Part shown: in pieces, positions 45,619 to 54,368 of the stretch
Position numbering within the stretch: position 1 is the first letter of the stretch
Layout of the letters: each line of letters opens with the position of its first letter
Assembly: GCA_024225395.1 (NCBI GenBank)
Contig: JAAEMR010000193.1
Location: 1-64,000 of the forward strand
Source: Gammaproteobacteria bacterium
Lineage (GTDB): Bacteria; Pseudomonadota; Gammaproteobacteria; GCA-001735895
Reading direction: 5' to 3'
Length of the DNA: 64,000 nt
Program-made: the position numbers and the translations under genes
Notes under the pieces: generated by a model
Told to the model about the DNA's origin: nothing
Seen by the model: only the letters and a program-made list of their open reading frames with translations
The model's database searches: none

Positions 45619-46206
45619 CTAATTGCAAAATACATTTACCTTTTTCAATGCAGAATTTACAGCCTCTTCAGTTTTTGCTTCTAGTAGTTGCTGTTTGGCC
45701 GAAAGACAGTACTGGGCGTCTTCGGCCATTTCTGAAGCAATTTCCCTGTCTGCTTTTGTTGCAACCTGGGCACCGCATAAATCATCCGCTACTTTACGTA
45801 AGTTTGTCATTTTTCCACTTTCTACGGCAACACAGTCACCCACCAAAATATCTTTATCATCTATTATCACTTTGATGATAGTGCCATCTTCCTTTTCAAC
45901 TTCATAAGCTGCCGCCTCCCTTGTACCTTCGGCAATTTTAGTGGTTAAACCCATCAATAATGCACCAACTGCTGCACCACCTATCATGTCATTTCTATTA
46001 CCATCCGAACCACCCACCAGACCCCACAAACCACCAATGGCAGCAGTTTTCCCAGCCTCTGATTTTAGTGTTACAGGCTCTGCCGTTTTAATAACGCCGT
46101 AATCAATTTTAATCTTAGTGTTTTTATTTATCTGATCTACGCCTGAAGTAGCACACGCCATTAATGAAAAAATCGGCAGTAGAATTATTAGCTTTATTAA
46201 TTTCAT
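45619..46206 (-). CDS. Glycine-zipper lipoprotein
   Basis: The 195-residue protein has a lipobox LMACAT (Cys 18) after a short signal. Residues 55-95 form a glycine-zipper segment (GGLWGLVGGSDG, then MIGGAAVGALLMGLTT) as in SlyB/Pcp lipoproteins. The C-terminal half contains a possible disulfide pair (GDCVAVE and DDLCGAQ) and ends in two further cysteines. It is probably an outer-membrane lipoprotein. A broken lipoprotein gene lies just upstream. Confidence 0.75.
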   Translation of the reverse strand: MKLIKLIILLPIFSLMACATSGVDQINKNTKIKIDYGVIKTAEPVTLKSEAGKTAAIGGLWGLVGGSDGNRNDMIGGAAVGALLMGLTTKIAEGTREAAAYEVEKEDGTIIKVIIDDKDILVGDCVAVESGKMTNLRKVADDLCGAQVATKADREIASEMAEDAQYCLSAKQQLLEAKTEEAVNSALKKVNVFCN

Positions 46207-46271
46207 TATTTCTTCCTATTTTACAACTACAACCTGGTTGCAGAAATATTTACAGTTTTACTTTAGTTAAG

Positions 46272-46586
46272 TTATTGCGCCTTACACATTAAAGGTGCCA
46301 TCTTACCAATTACAACGGATAAATCATCCGCTTTTCCACAAATACTCATAGGGCCATTACTGTAGTAAAAACCCGTACCGCCTGGCTGCTGTTTAAGTTC
46401 AAAAGCCTGACCATTTCTTAGCAGCGTAGTCAGACCCTGATTAGAGAAAAATCGAACCTGAACTTCAACACCACGGTCACAGGCAAATTGGACTTCTTTA
46501 TATTCAGAAGGTTCACCCTGGTCTGTAGTTATGCTACAACCGAACAGGCTTACCGTAGAAATTGAAACTAGAGTTATAATTTACAT
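46272..46586 (-). pseudogene. MliC-like lysozyme-inhibitor lipoprotein with stop at codon 2
   Basis: The minus-strand frame encodes a lipoprotein signal with lipobox LFGCS. It is followed by VQFACDRGVEVQVRFF, NGQAFELKQQPGGTGFYYSNG and MSICGKAD, the layout of the MliC/PliC family of C-type lysozyme inhibitors (two cysteines, central COG3895-like motif). The only ATG (46586-46584) is followed at once by TAA; with AAA there it would read MKIITLVSIS. The remaining 102 codons are intact, so this is either a very recent nonsense mutation or a gene starting at a rare codon such as ATT. Confidence 0.65.
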
Positions 46587-46675
46587 ATTGAATCACCAAA
46601 CAATATTTTTTCAATTTTACCGGTTTTTGTGAATAGATTAAGCTGATTTAAGAATATCACCTTCTAATAAAATAA

Positions 46676-47207
46676 TCAGTGCTGAGCAGCCATTTCAAGT
46701 CCTTTAAATAACCGGTCTCGTATAGATTGATTCTTACATGGAATTAAATGCTGCAGTTTTTTAAAGACCGAATTACGTACTATCACCGACAGGCTTAAAA
46801 TTTTAGATAGATAGGCAATCAGGTCATCCGTCATACCATCACTAACATAATCCTGATCAGGATCTTGATTTAAATTTACAAGCGGCATCACGGCAATCGT
46901 ATTGACCGTAGACAGTCGGCTATTATTGAAGACCTCAGGCTGCAGTTTTTGATCGACCGGAAGCACTCACTGATTATTATCTGAAATCATACCCGGTGCA
47001 GGATTGCTCTTATCGATCCATAGCCAGTAGATGGATACAGAAATCAAGGCAACAAATCCCAAAATCACCCATGAATTGATTGAAAGCAGCTTTTGCTGGA
47101 TAGAGGTATTTTTGATAGACGTATTATCAGTTGCATCCAGCGGTTCTACCGATGCGATCAGTTTATAACCTGTTTTCGGTAACGTTTCTATGACCCTGAG
47201 GTAAAGA
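46676..47207 (-). pseudogene. Degraded CadC/ToxR-type membrane regulator
   Basis: One minus-strand frame reads LRVIETLPKTGYKLIASVEP (end of a winged helix-turn-helix) followed by a membrane helix (SWVILGFVALISVSIYWLWI). An in-frame TGA lies at 46969-46967. Beyond it come TIAVMPLVNLNQDPDQDYVSDG and DDLIAYLSKI, the start of the periplasmic adenylate-cyclase/TolB-like domain of these regulators, ending early at 46676. The DNA-binding N-terminus and most of the sensor domain are missing. From 47208 to 47453 I see only an AT-rich upstream region of the next gene. Confidence 0.75.
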
Positions 47208-47453
47208 TAAATGTGATTGTTTTTTCAATCAACTGACTCTTTATAAGGTATTTTCAACCACTTCTTTATCTTATAAAAATGGCAGCTATAGATACCTCAT
47301 TTCGACCGAAAGTAGAAATTTTTTATTTAACAAGCCCTTTACCTGTCAGAGCTTGTTTAAAAAGCAAAGAAAATGAAATATTTAAAGTTGTAATTTTGAC
47401 TGAAATATATAGAGTATTTACCGTGAAATTCACTCTTTCTTAAAAATATAATA

Positions 47454-48485
47454 ATGTCCGAACCTTATTTATACACCGATGACTATATGCAGGCATCAGA
47501 ATACTTGCGACTGGTACTACCTTTTCTTGCAGAGCACAAACTTCCTGCATCTCCGCTAAATTACCAGATAGCCTATGACTTCATTAGCGGAGGCAATTTG
47601 GCGTTAAAAGAAGCTCTGCATGAACTCATCAAACAACCGGATGAACCTTCTGAAAAGAGCCTGCTGGCTTTATATAAACAGCATGTTGTGAAGGACGACA
47701 AAGCGCTGGAATCTGTACGCCTTGGGCTACAAAAAATAATCACCAATATTCGCAGCGGCTATGATGACTCTAACGAAGACCTCGATGACTACGTTAACTC
47801 ATTAAATGATTTTGCCAATGTCCTGAACGATTCAATAGATCCTGCCGAGCTTGCCGGTGAAGTACAGAAAGTGATGGAAAATACCCGATTAAAAGAACTG
47901 TCTCAACAAAAGTTTGATTCAAAGATGTCCGATATGATGGGAGAAGTTGAAACGCTTCGCAGACAACTGGAGCAGGTCAGGGAAGAATCATTGACTGATT
48001 CTCTGACAGGTATTGCTAACCGTAAAGCTTTTGATCAGATACTCGATCAGGAAATTCAGCATAGTATCGAACAGGAAACGTCATTTTGCGTGGTACTCGC
48101 AGATATCGACCATTTTAAAAAATTTAACGATACCTATGGCCATCTTATAGGAGACAAGGTACTCCGGTTTGTCGGTCCAACCATTAAATCCTGCGTAAAA
48201 GGAAAAGATACTGCCGCCCGATTTGGCGGTGAAGAATTTGTCATTATCCTGCCAGATACCCGGATCAAGGGCGCTGAAATAGTTGCCAATCAAATTCGAG
48301 AGACTATCTCCAAAAACGTACTAAAAGACAAGGCTCGTAACCAGAAATATGGGAAGGTTACGATCTCTCTCGGTATAGCACAGTTTAAACAGGGCGAGCA
48401 GGCAAATGACCTGTTAAAACGCACTGACCAGGCCCTCTACAAGGCAAAAGAAAATGGCAGGAACCGGGTCGAAATAGCCGAGTAA
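47454..48485 (+). CDS. Diguanylate cyclase (GGDEF), cytoplasmic
   Basis: It makes the second messenger c-di-GMP. The 343-residue protein has an uncharacterised helical N-terminal region (1-160) ending in a coiled coil and a C-terminal GGDEF domain (about 175-340). DSLTGIANRKAFDQIL, the metal-binding VVLADIDHFKKFND and the active loop ARFGGEEFVIILPD are intact. The inhibitory site at the RxxD position reads KGKD, so product inhibition may be weak. No membrane segment is present. Confidence 0.92.
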   Translation: MSEPYLYTDDYMQASEYLRLVLPFLAEHKLPASPLNYQIAYDFISGGNLALKEALHELIKQPDEPSEKSLLALYKQHVVKDDKALESVRLGLQKIITNIRSGYDDSNEDLDDYVNSLNDFANVLNDSIDPAELAGEVQKVMENTRLKELSQQKFDSKMSDMMGEVETLRRQLEQVREESLTDSLTGIANRKAFDQILDQEIQHSIEQETSFCVVLADIDHFKKFNDTYGHLIGDKVLRFVGPTIKSCVKGKDTAARFGGEEFVIILPDTRIKGAEIVANQIRETISKNVLKDKARNQKYGKVTISLGIAQFKQGEQANDLLKRTDQALYKAKENGRNRVEIAE

Positions 48486-48662
48486 ATTTTCATAAAAACC
48501 GATCCTCTAGTTAACAAGGTAAAAGCTGGGATATAAAAACCTTATCTGACTCATATCGACCCGGCGTTAACTTTAACCCATAGCAATACTCACTAGTTCC
48601 CGCTAAAATCCCGCATTAAACCGGCCTATCAGGCCACCACACGGAACTCAGTAAACCGCAAC

Positions 48663-50912
48663 ATGAACAGAAAGATTGAATTATTAGCACCCGGTGGTGA
48701 TGTTGAAGCCATTAAAGCCGCCGTTATTGCCGGTGCTAATGCAGTCTATTGCGGCCTGGATAACTTCAATGCCCGTAACCGGGCTTCTAATCTTTCTCTG
48801 GATGATTTATCCGGCATCTTACGTTTAGCACACGAGTACAATTGCGAAGTGTTTTTGACCTTGAACGTGGTCATTCTGGAACAGGAAATCCCTGCCCTGA
48901 TCAAATTGCTGAACAAGCTGGTTAACACGGGTATTGATGGAATTATCGTACAGGATCTGGGGATTTTTAACCTGGTAAAGAGATATTTCCCAACGCTCAA
49001 TATCCACGCTTCAACGCAACTGACAACTCTGAATGAAGGCCAGATATTATTCCTGGCAAAAATCGGCGCAACACGCGTTAACTTATCGCGTGAATTAAAT
49101 ATTGATGAAATTAAATCTTTAACAACACTGGCGCATGAGCACAACCTGCTCACCGAAGTTTTTGTGCATGGAGCATTGTGCATCGCATTTTCCGGGCAGT
49201 GTTATTCCAGCTCGGTCAGCGTCGGCAATTCGGGTAATCGTGGCAGTTGCAGCCAGGCCTGTCGCGATGAATATGAAATCACGGCCGAGGGTAATCGCTT
49301 CCCTCTCAATTTGAAAGACAACTCTGCCTATTTTGATCTGGCGGAATTAGTCGATGCACAGGTTGATTCATTGAAAATTGAGGGCCGTATTAAAAACGCT
49401 CACTATGTTTATACCGTGGTCGATACCTGGCGAAAGCAGCTTAAGGAGTTTGTTGAAACAGGAAAGCTACTGGCCGACGATTCTAATTTGCATCGTGTAT
49501 TTAACCGTGATTTCACAAACTCATTTCTACAGGGCGACCTCAATAAGGATATGTTTATCGATAATCCTCGTGATCACAGCGTTAAACACGCCCTTGAACA
49601 AAGTCACGCGGTTTTGGTGGAGGATATCACGTCAGTAAAACAGGAGCTTTACAGCAGGAAAAATGAACTTGGGGCGGAGCTTGCAGAAAAAATAAAATAT
49701 CTCAGCATCGCTAAACAACCATTGAAATTAGCTTTTTCTGGCCAGCAGAACGGACCTTTGCGTTTAACTTTAACGATAGGGGATAACGACAAAGCACACA
49801 CCGTGCAAACATCAACACCGCTTATGGCTGCCAATCAATCGGCTATCAATCAGGTCTTACTGGAAAAACGATTTAAGAATTTCGCTAACAACAATTACAC
49901 CGTTGAAAACTTTGATTGCACTGGTCTGAATGATGGCTTAACCATTCCATTTAAAGAGCTGACCAGCTTGAAAAACCAGGCCGCTTTCTGGCTAAACAAT
50001 TCAGTAGAAACTATTCCTTTTGTTGAAGTGCCAGCATTAATTAATGATAAAAAAACAACAGGCAACCCAACCCTGTCCATATTAATTGCCGATGAAAAAG
50101 ATAAACATCTGTGTGACCTGACTGATGCTGACGTGTATTTCAAATTGCCCGAAAGTTTGAAAAAAAACTGTAATAAACACATCGATATTTTTTTGCGCAA
50201 CCCTCAGCTAATTCCATGGTTTCCTGCGGTATTGATTGGTAAAGATTATGATGAATCCGTAAGATTGCTTGAGCAAGTTCGCCCTGAACGCATCGTCAGT
50301 AATAATACCGGCATTGCCTACAAAGCCTTTAAAATGGGTATAGACTGGATTGCCGGTCCATTCCTGAACAGCACCAACTCTTATGCACTATTAACACTTA
50401 AAGAAGAATTAAATTGTGCCGGAGCGTTTATTTCCAATGAAATTAATCGCATGCAAATCAAAAACATAAAACGTCCGGAAAACTTCAAACTACTGTACAG
50501 CATTTATCACCCGATTTTAATGATGACCAGCCGCCAGTGTTTCTTTCAGCAAACCATTGGTTGTAAAAAACCGGCTATCGAAGATGGTTGTATGCTGAAG
50601 TGCACAAAAGCCACAACCATAACAAATATAAAAGGTGTTTCTTTTGCCGTTGATAAACAAAAAGGTGGCTACCCTGGCATCTATAATCATGAGCAGTTTT
50701 TAAACATCGACATCGTAAATGATCATGCTGAATTGTTTGATGAGTTTTTTATTGATCTGACAAATATTGGCGCCGGCTCTAAAGCCGAACAGGACAAAGC
50801 ACTGCTGATTACTCACTTTGAAAATATATTAAAGGGTGATGAGAAGGCACAACAACAATTAAACCAGCTGATTAGAATATCGACAAACGCGCAATATCGC
50901 CAGGGGTTGTAA
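48663..50912 (+). CDS. Peptidase U32 family protein (RlhA-like)
   Basis: The 749-residue protein starts with KIELLAPGGDVEAIKAAVIAGANAVYCG. It has the U32 core: HASTQLTTLNEGQ, FVHGALCIAFSGQCYSS, GNRGSCSQACRDEY and SLKIEGRIKNAHYVYTVVDTW. These cysteines hold an Fe-S cluster in relatives that hydroxylate RNA: RlhA (23S rRNA) and TrhP (tRNA). The long C-terminal half, with a late cysteine group (CMLKC), is compatible with the RlhA subgroup, but I cannot assign the target with certainty. Confidence 0.82.
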   Translation: MNRKIELLAPGGDVEAIKAAVIAGANAVYCGLDNFNARNRASNLSLDDLSGILRLAHEYNCEVFLTLNVVILEQEIPALIKLLNKLVNTGIDGIIVQDLGIFNLVKRYFPTLNIHASTQLTTLNEGQILFLAKIGATRVNLSRELNIDEIKSLTTLAHEHNLLTEVFVHGALCIAFSGQCYSSSVSVGNSGNRGSCSQACRDEYEITAEGNRFPLNLKDNSAYFDLAELVDAQVDSLKIEGRIKNAHYVYTVVDTWRKQLKEFVETGKLLADDSNLHRVFNRDFTNSFLQGDLNKDMFIDNPRDHSVKHALEQSHAVLVEDITSVKQELYSRKNELGAELAEKIKYLSIAKQPLKLAFSGQQNGPLRLTLTIGDNDKAHTVQTSTPLMAANQSAINQVLLEKRFKNFANNNYTVENFDCTGLNDGLTIPFKELTSLKNQAAFWLNNSVETIPFVEVPALINDKKTTGNPTLSILIADEKDKHLCDLTDADVYFKLPESLKKNCNKHIDIFLRNPQLIPWFPAVLIGKDYDESVRLLEQVRPERIVSNNTGIAYKAFKMGIDWIAGPFLNSTNSYALLTLKEELNCAGAFISNEINRMQIKNIKRPENFKLLYSIYHPILMMTSRQCFFQQTIGCKKPAIEDGCMLKCTKATTITNIKGVSFAVDKQKGGYPGIYNHEQFLNIDIVNDHAELFDEFFIDLTNIGAGSKAEQDKALLITHFENILKGDEKAQQQLNQLIRISTNAQYRQGL

Positions 50913-50985
50913 ACAGGAAGTTTGCTCAGCGACTATGGACTGAGTAACCCATAGGTTAATGCCAAATGATTGAAAGTCGTTATAT

Positions 50986-51861
50986 TCAATGTTGCATTTC
51001 TTCAATCACCCAGCTTTTAAAAGCTTGCATGCTTGAGCTTACAGGTTTTCCTTTTTGATAAACCAGGTAAAAGGATTTGTGGGTATCCAGCTGAATATCA
51101 AAAGGCATGATCAGTTTTCCCTGCGCAATTTCTTCTGATGAAAGAGTGCTATCACCGAGCGCAACACCTAAGCCCTCCTGCGCAGCGGCAGTGGCTAACT
51201 GGCTACTGGATAATTGTAAACCATGGTCAAATCCTTTATTTTTTACCCTGGCGATCTCTAACCATTCGGACCACTCATGCAAACGTTTGCTTACATGGAT
51301 CAGGGTATGGCATTTTAAATCTTCAGGTGTTTCCAAAGGGTGCTCACTGTCCAGTAGCTTCGGGCTACAGACTGGCACCAGGTAAACATGGTTTAGAAAA
51401 GTAACTTCAATATCATGCCAGTCACCATGACCATAATAAATCGCCATATCCACATTGGTTTTATTAAAGTCGACTAACCCGTTCGACGCACTGATCTGTA
51501 ACTCTATATCCGGATACCGCTGCTGAAAGCTTTTCATCCGGGGCATCAACCAGCGAACCAGAAAATTTGGTGCAACGCTAATGGTCACAATATCGGTTTC
51601 AGGGTTATCCACAATTCGCTGAGTGGCGATCTCAAGCTCATTAAAAACTTGTTTAATCAATGTGAAATATTTTTCACCTATTGGGGTTAGCTCAGCTTTA
51701 CGCTTTTTCCTGTCAAATAGAGATAGACCAAGATATTGCTCAAGAGCCTTAACCTGATGGCTAACAGCAGATGACGTTATAAATAGCTCCTGAGCAGCAG
51801 CATTAAAACTCTTATTGCGAGCAGCAGACTCAAAAACTCTTAACGGTTTAAGTGGGGGCAA
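50986..51861 (-). CDS. LysR-family regulator (GcvA-like)
   Basis: The 291 residues comprise an N-terminal winged helix (PLRVFESAARNKSFNAAAQELFITSSAVSHQVKALE) and a periplasmic-binding-type effector domain. The GcvA group usually starts MRRLPPL. Here the open frame reads ATT-Arg-Arg-TTG-Pro-Pro-Leu with no ATG, so translation begins at TTG 51861 or at the ATT 9 bases upstream. Two palindromes in the adjacent 100 bp probably bind it. The divergent small gene or the pha genes may be targets. Confidence 0.88.
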   Translation of the reverse strand: MPPLKPLRVFESAARNKSFNAAAQELFITSSAVSHQVKALEQYLGLSLFDRKKRKAELTPIGEKYFTLIKQVFNELEIATQRIVDNPETDIVTISVAPNFLVRWLMPRMKSFQQRYPDIELQISASNGLVDFNKTNVDMAIYYGHGDWHDIEVTFLNHVYLVPVCSPKLLDSEHPLETPEDLKCHTLIHVSKRLHEWSEWLEIARVKNKGFDHGLQLSSSQLATAAAQEGLGVALGDSTLSSEEIAQGKLIMPFDIQLDTHKSFYLVYQKGKPVSSSMQAFKSWVIEEMQH

Positions 51862-51881
51862 ACGTCTAATAGGAGATCCAT

Positions 51882-51933
51882 TGATGAATTATTTTCATCA
51901 TTGTGATGAATTTTGATCAATTGTGCAATCAAA
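51882..51933. promoter_or_regulatory. Probable LysR-regulator operator region
   Basis: Two inverted repeats lie between the LysR gene and the divergent small gene: TGATGAA-N5-TTCATCA (51882-51900) and TTTGAT-N10-ATCAAA (51912-51933). The second fits the T-N11-A-type dyad used by LysR proteins. Both are within the likely promoter area of the regulator itself. Confidence 0.5.
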
Positions 51934-51984
51934 GTTTAGGAACTAATATCCTGTTATTCTAAAACACAACACGAGAAAAAAGTA

Positions 51985-52191
51985 ATGAACACTGAAGTAC
52001 AAGATTATGACGTTGACCTGAAGCTGGACGCCAATGGAGAGATTGATCTTAATTTTTATTTACACAGAGCAGAAACTATGAGAGCCCAATTTTTATCTGA
52101 GCTTTACCTTTCCGCAAAGAAAAAAATCAAGAACACAGCCATTACTTTTTATGAAAGATTTATTTCTGTTAACGGCCATCCTTCGCATTAA
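51985..52191 (+). CDS. Small protein, RSP_7527-like
   Basis: This is a 68-residue protein. The central part LNFYLHRAETMRAQFLSEL resembles the small RSP_7527-type proteins, where a helix with the pattern A-x-x-M/L-R-A-x-x-x-x-x-L precedes a basic tail. No function is known to me. It is divergent from the LysR gene across a palindromic operator, so it may be under that regulator. Confidence 0.55.
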   Translation: MNTEVQDYDVDLKLDANGEIDLNFYLHRAETMRAQFLSELYLSAKKKIKNTAITFYERFISVNGHPSH

Positions 52192-52252
52192 GGATTAAAG
52201 CGGGTTTATTGATGGCGAAACTAATCAACTTTAAACCTGCTTTCCAATGTCA

Positions 52253-52999
52253 TTACGACGACATAAACAAACCGCCGTTAACTGGAATGTTAGCTCCGGT
52301 AATATAGGCATTTTTCTGATCAGCTAACCAGGCCACTGCATAGGCAACTTCCTGCGCCGTACCCATGCGTTTCAGCGGCACAGCATTCACTATCGACTGC
52401 AAAACCTGTTCCGGTAACTCACTGGTCATAGTCGTTTCTATATAACCCGGTGAAACCGTATTTACAGTAACACCTTTACTAGCTGTTTCCTGCGCCACCG
52501 CCATGGTAAAACCGTGCAATCCTGCTTTGGCAGCAGAATAGTTTGCCTGGCCAAATTGACCTTTTTGCCCATTCACTGATGAAATATTAATAATTCTGCC
52601 AAAACCTCTTTCCATCATGCCCTGAACCAGCTGCTGGGTTACGTTGTAGGCACTGTTTAGATTGGTATTAATCACACAATTCCATTGGTCAGGACTCATG
52701 CTTTTCAACGTTTTGTCACGGGTTATGCCAGCACAGTTAACTAAAATATCAATACTGCCAATATTGTCGGTCACAGACTCAAGCATATCTCCACAACTGC
52801 TGTAATCAGTTACATCAGCAGCCACGATGTAACAGTGCTCATATTCTTTTCGCATCTCATCCAGCCAACTTTCGGCCTGCACTTTATCGGCAGGAAAATA
52901 ATTGGCGACAACTATGACTCCGTTTCCGGCCAGCTCTTTGCAGATGGCCGTGCCGATACCACCCGTTCCACCGGTAATTAATGCTATTTGTTTTGTCAT
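52253..52999 (-). CDS. phaB: Acetoacetyl-CoA reductase PhaB
   Basis: PhaB reduces acetoacetyl-CoA to (R)-3-hydroxybutyryl-CoA with NADPH for polyhydroxyalkanoate synthesis. The short-chain dehydrogenase motifs are intact: ITGGTGGIG near residue 7, NCAGITRD, and the catalytic NYSAAKAG. The length of 248 and the sequence GFGRIINISSVNGQKGQFGQ are typical. It lies 4 bp after phaA. No PHA synthase is in the window. Confidence 0.93.
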   Translation of the reverse strand: MTKQIALITGGTGGIGTAICKELAGNGVIVVANYFPADKVQAESWLDEMRKEYEHCYIVAADVTDYSSCGDMLESVTDNIGSIDILVNCAGITRDKTLKSMSPDQWNCVINTNLNSAYNVTQQLVQGMMERGFGRIINISSVNGQKGQFGQANYSAAKAGLHGFTMAVAQETASKGVTVNTVSPGYIETTMTSELPEQVLQSIVNAVPLKRMGTAQEVAYAVAWLADQKNAYITGANIPVNGGLFMSS

Positions 53000-53003
53000 T
53001 TAT

Positions 53004-54191
53004 CTATTCCACTCTCTCGACAGCCATTGCAACGCCCTGCCCGCCACCTATGCACAGGGTCGCCAACCCCCTGTTAGCCAATTGTCTTTGCATACCGTGC
53101 AACAGAGTCACCAGTATGCGCGCGCCGGAAGCTCCAATTGGATGGCCTAGTGAAATGGCGCCTCCGCTGGTATTTACTTTTTTTGTATCCCAGTGCAATG
53201 ACTGGCTGACTGATATTGCCTGGGCAGCAAAAGCTTCATTTGACTCAATTAAATCCAGTTGATCGATATTCCAACCCGCTTTTTTCAAACATTTTTGTGT
53301 CGAGGGTATTGGGCCTGTACCCATGATGGCGGGATCAACTCCCGCACTGGCAAAGGAAACAATTCTCGCTATCGGCTTTAGACCGAGTTCCCGGGCCTTA
53401 GATTCACTCATCACCAGTACCGCAGCTGCTCCATCATTAATCCCGGATGCATTGCCTGCGGTCACACTACCGTCTTTTTTGAATGCCGGGCGTAACCCGG
53501 ACAATTTTTCAGATATCGTGCCCGCACGTGGAAATTCATCGGTATCAAAAATAATGGGATCACCTTTCCGTTGCGGTATTTCCACAGGGGTTATTTCATC
53601 GACAAAATAACCTGCATTTTGTGCAGCTTCAGTTTTTTGCTGTGAGTTCGCTGCAAAATCATCTTGTAGCTCACGCGATATATTAAATCGACTGGCAATA
53701 TTTTCTGCGGTCACCCCCATGTGATAATCATTCATCGCGCACCACAAACCATCCACGATCATGCTGTCCTGAAGCTCCCAGTTGCCCATCATTGTACCGG
53801 TTCGAGATTTAGGCAGCACATGCGCCGACAGACTCATGTTTTCCTGTCCACCCGCTATAACGATTTCGGCATCACCACATCTAATCGCCTGATAAGCGAG
53901 CTGCACAGCTTTCAGGCCACTGCCACAAACTTTATTTATGGTCATCGCAGAAGTCGTTTCACTGATGCCACCCAGTAAAGCCGCTTGACGAGCCGGGTTT
54001 TGTCCCGAACCAGCCGTTAATACCTGGCCCATAATGACTTCATCGATCTGCAGTTGATCTACTGCCGATTTTTTCAGCAAAGATTTAATGACAATAGCAC
54101 CGAGCTGCTCGGCCGGAACGCTGGACAGTGCGCCCCCGAATGAACCAATAGCCGTTCGTGTGGCGTGTGTGATTACAATATTTTCCGACAT
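53004..54191 (-). CDS. phaA: Acetyl-CoA acetyltransferase (beta-ketothiolase) PhaA
   Basis: PhaA condenses two acetyl-CoA into acetoacetyl-CoA. The 395-residue thiolase has the active Cys in [12 protein letters not shown] near residue 90, [20 protein letters not shown] with the catalytic His, and [11 protein letters not shown] with the second Cys. Adjacent phaB supports a storage-polymer role over fatty-acid degradation. Confidence 0.94.
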   Translation of the reverse strand: MSENIVITHATRTAIGSFGGALSSVPAEQLGAIVIKSLLKKSAVDQLQIDEVIMGQVLTAGSGQNPARQAALLGGISETTSAMTINKVCGSGLKAVQLAYQAIRCGDAEIVIAGGQENMSLSAHVLPKSRTGTMMGNWELQDSMIVDGLWCAMNDYHMGVTAENIASRFNISRELQDDFAANSQQKTEAAQNAGYFVDEITPVEIPQRKGDPIIFDTDEFPRAGTISEKLSGLRPAFKKDGSVTAGNASGINDGAAAVLVMSESKARELGLKPIARIVSFASAGVDPAIMGTGPIPSTQKCLKKAGWNIDQLDLIESNEAFAAQAISVSQSLHWDTKKVNTSGGAISLGHPIGASGARILVTLLHGMQRQLANRGLATLCIGGGQGVAMAVERVE

Positions 54192-54368
54192 GAAACAGAA
54201 CCCCGGATAGTTTGATAATGTGTATTGAAAAATTCACCGGTATTAAACAGGTGCTTGTGTTGTGGTGCAACTTTTGGAGTGATAGTGTGAAACGATCAAA
54301 GCCATTTATTTACGAATAAAAAATTATAAGTTAAGAAGCAACTTTGGCATAAACCTCAAAAGGGTCAA

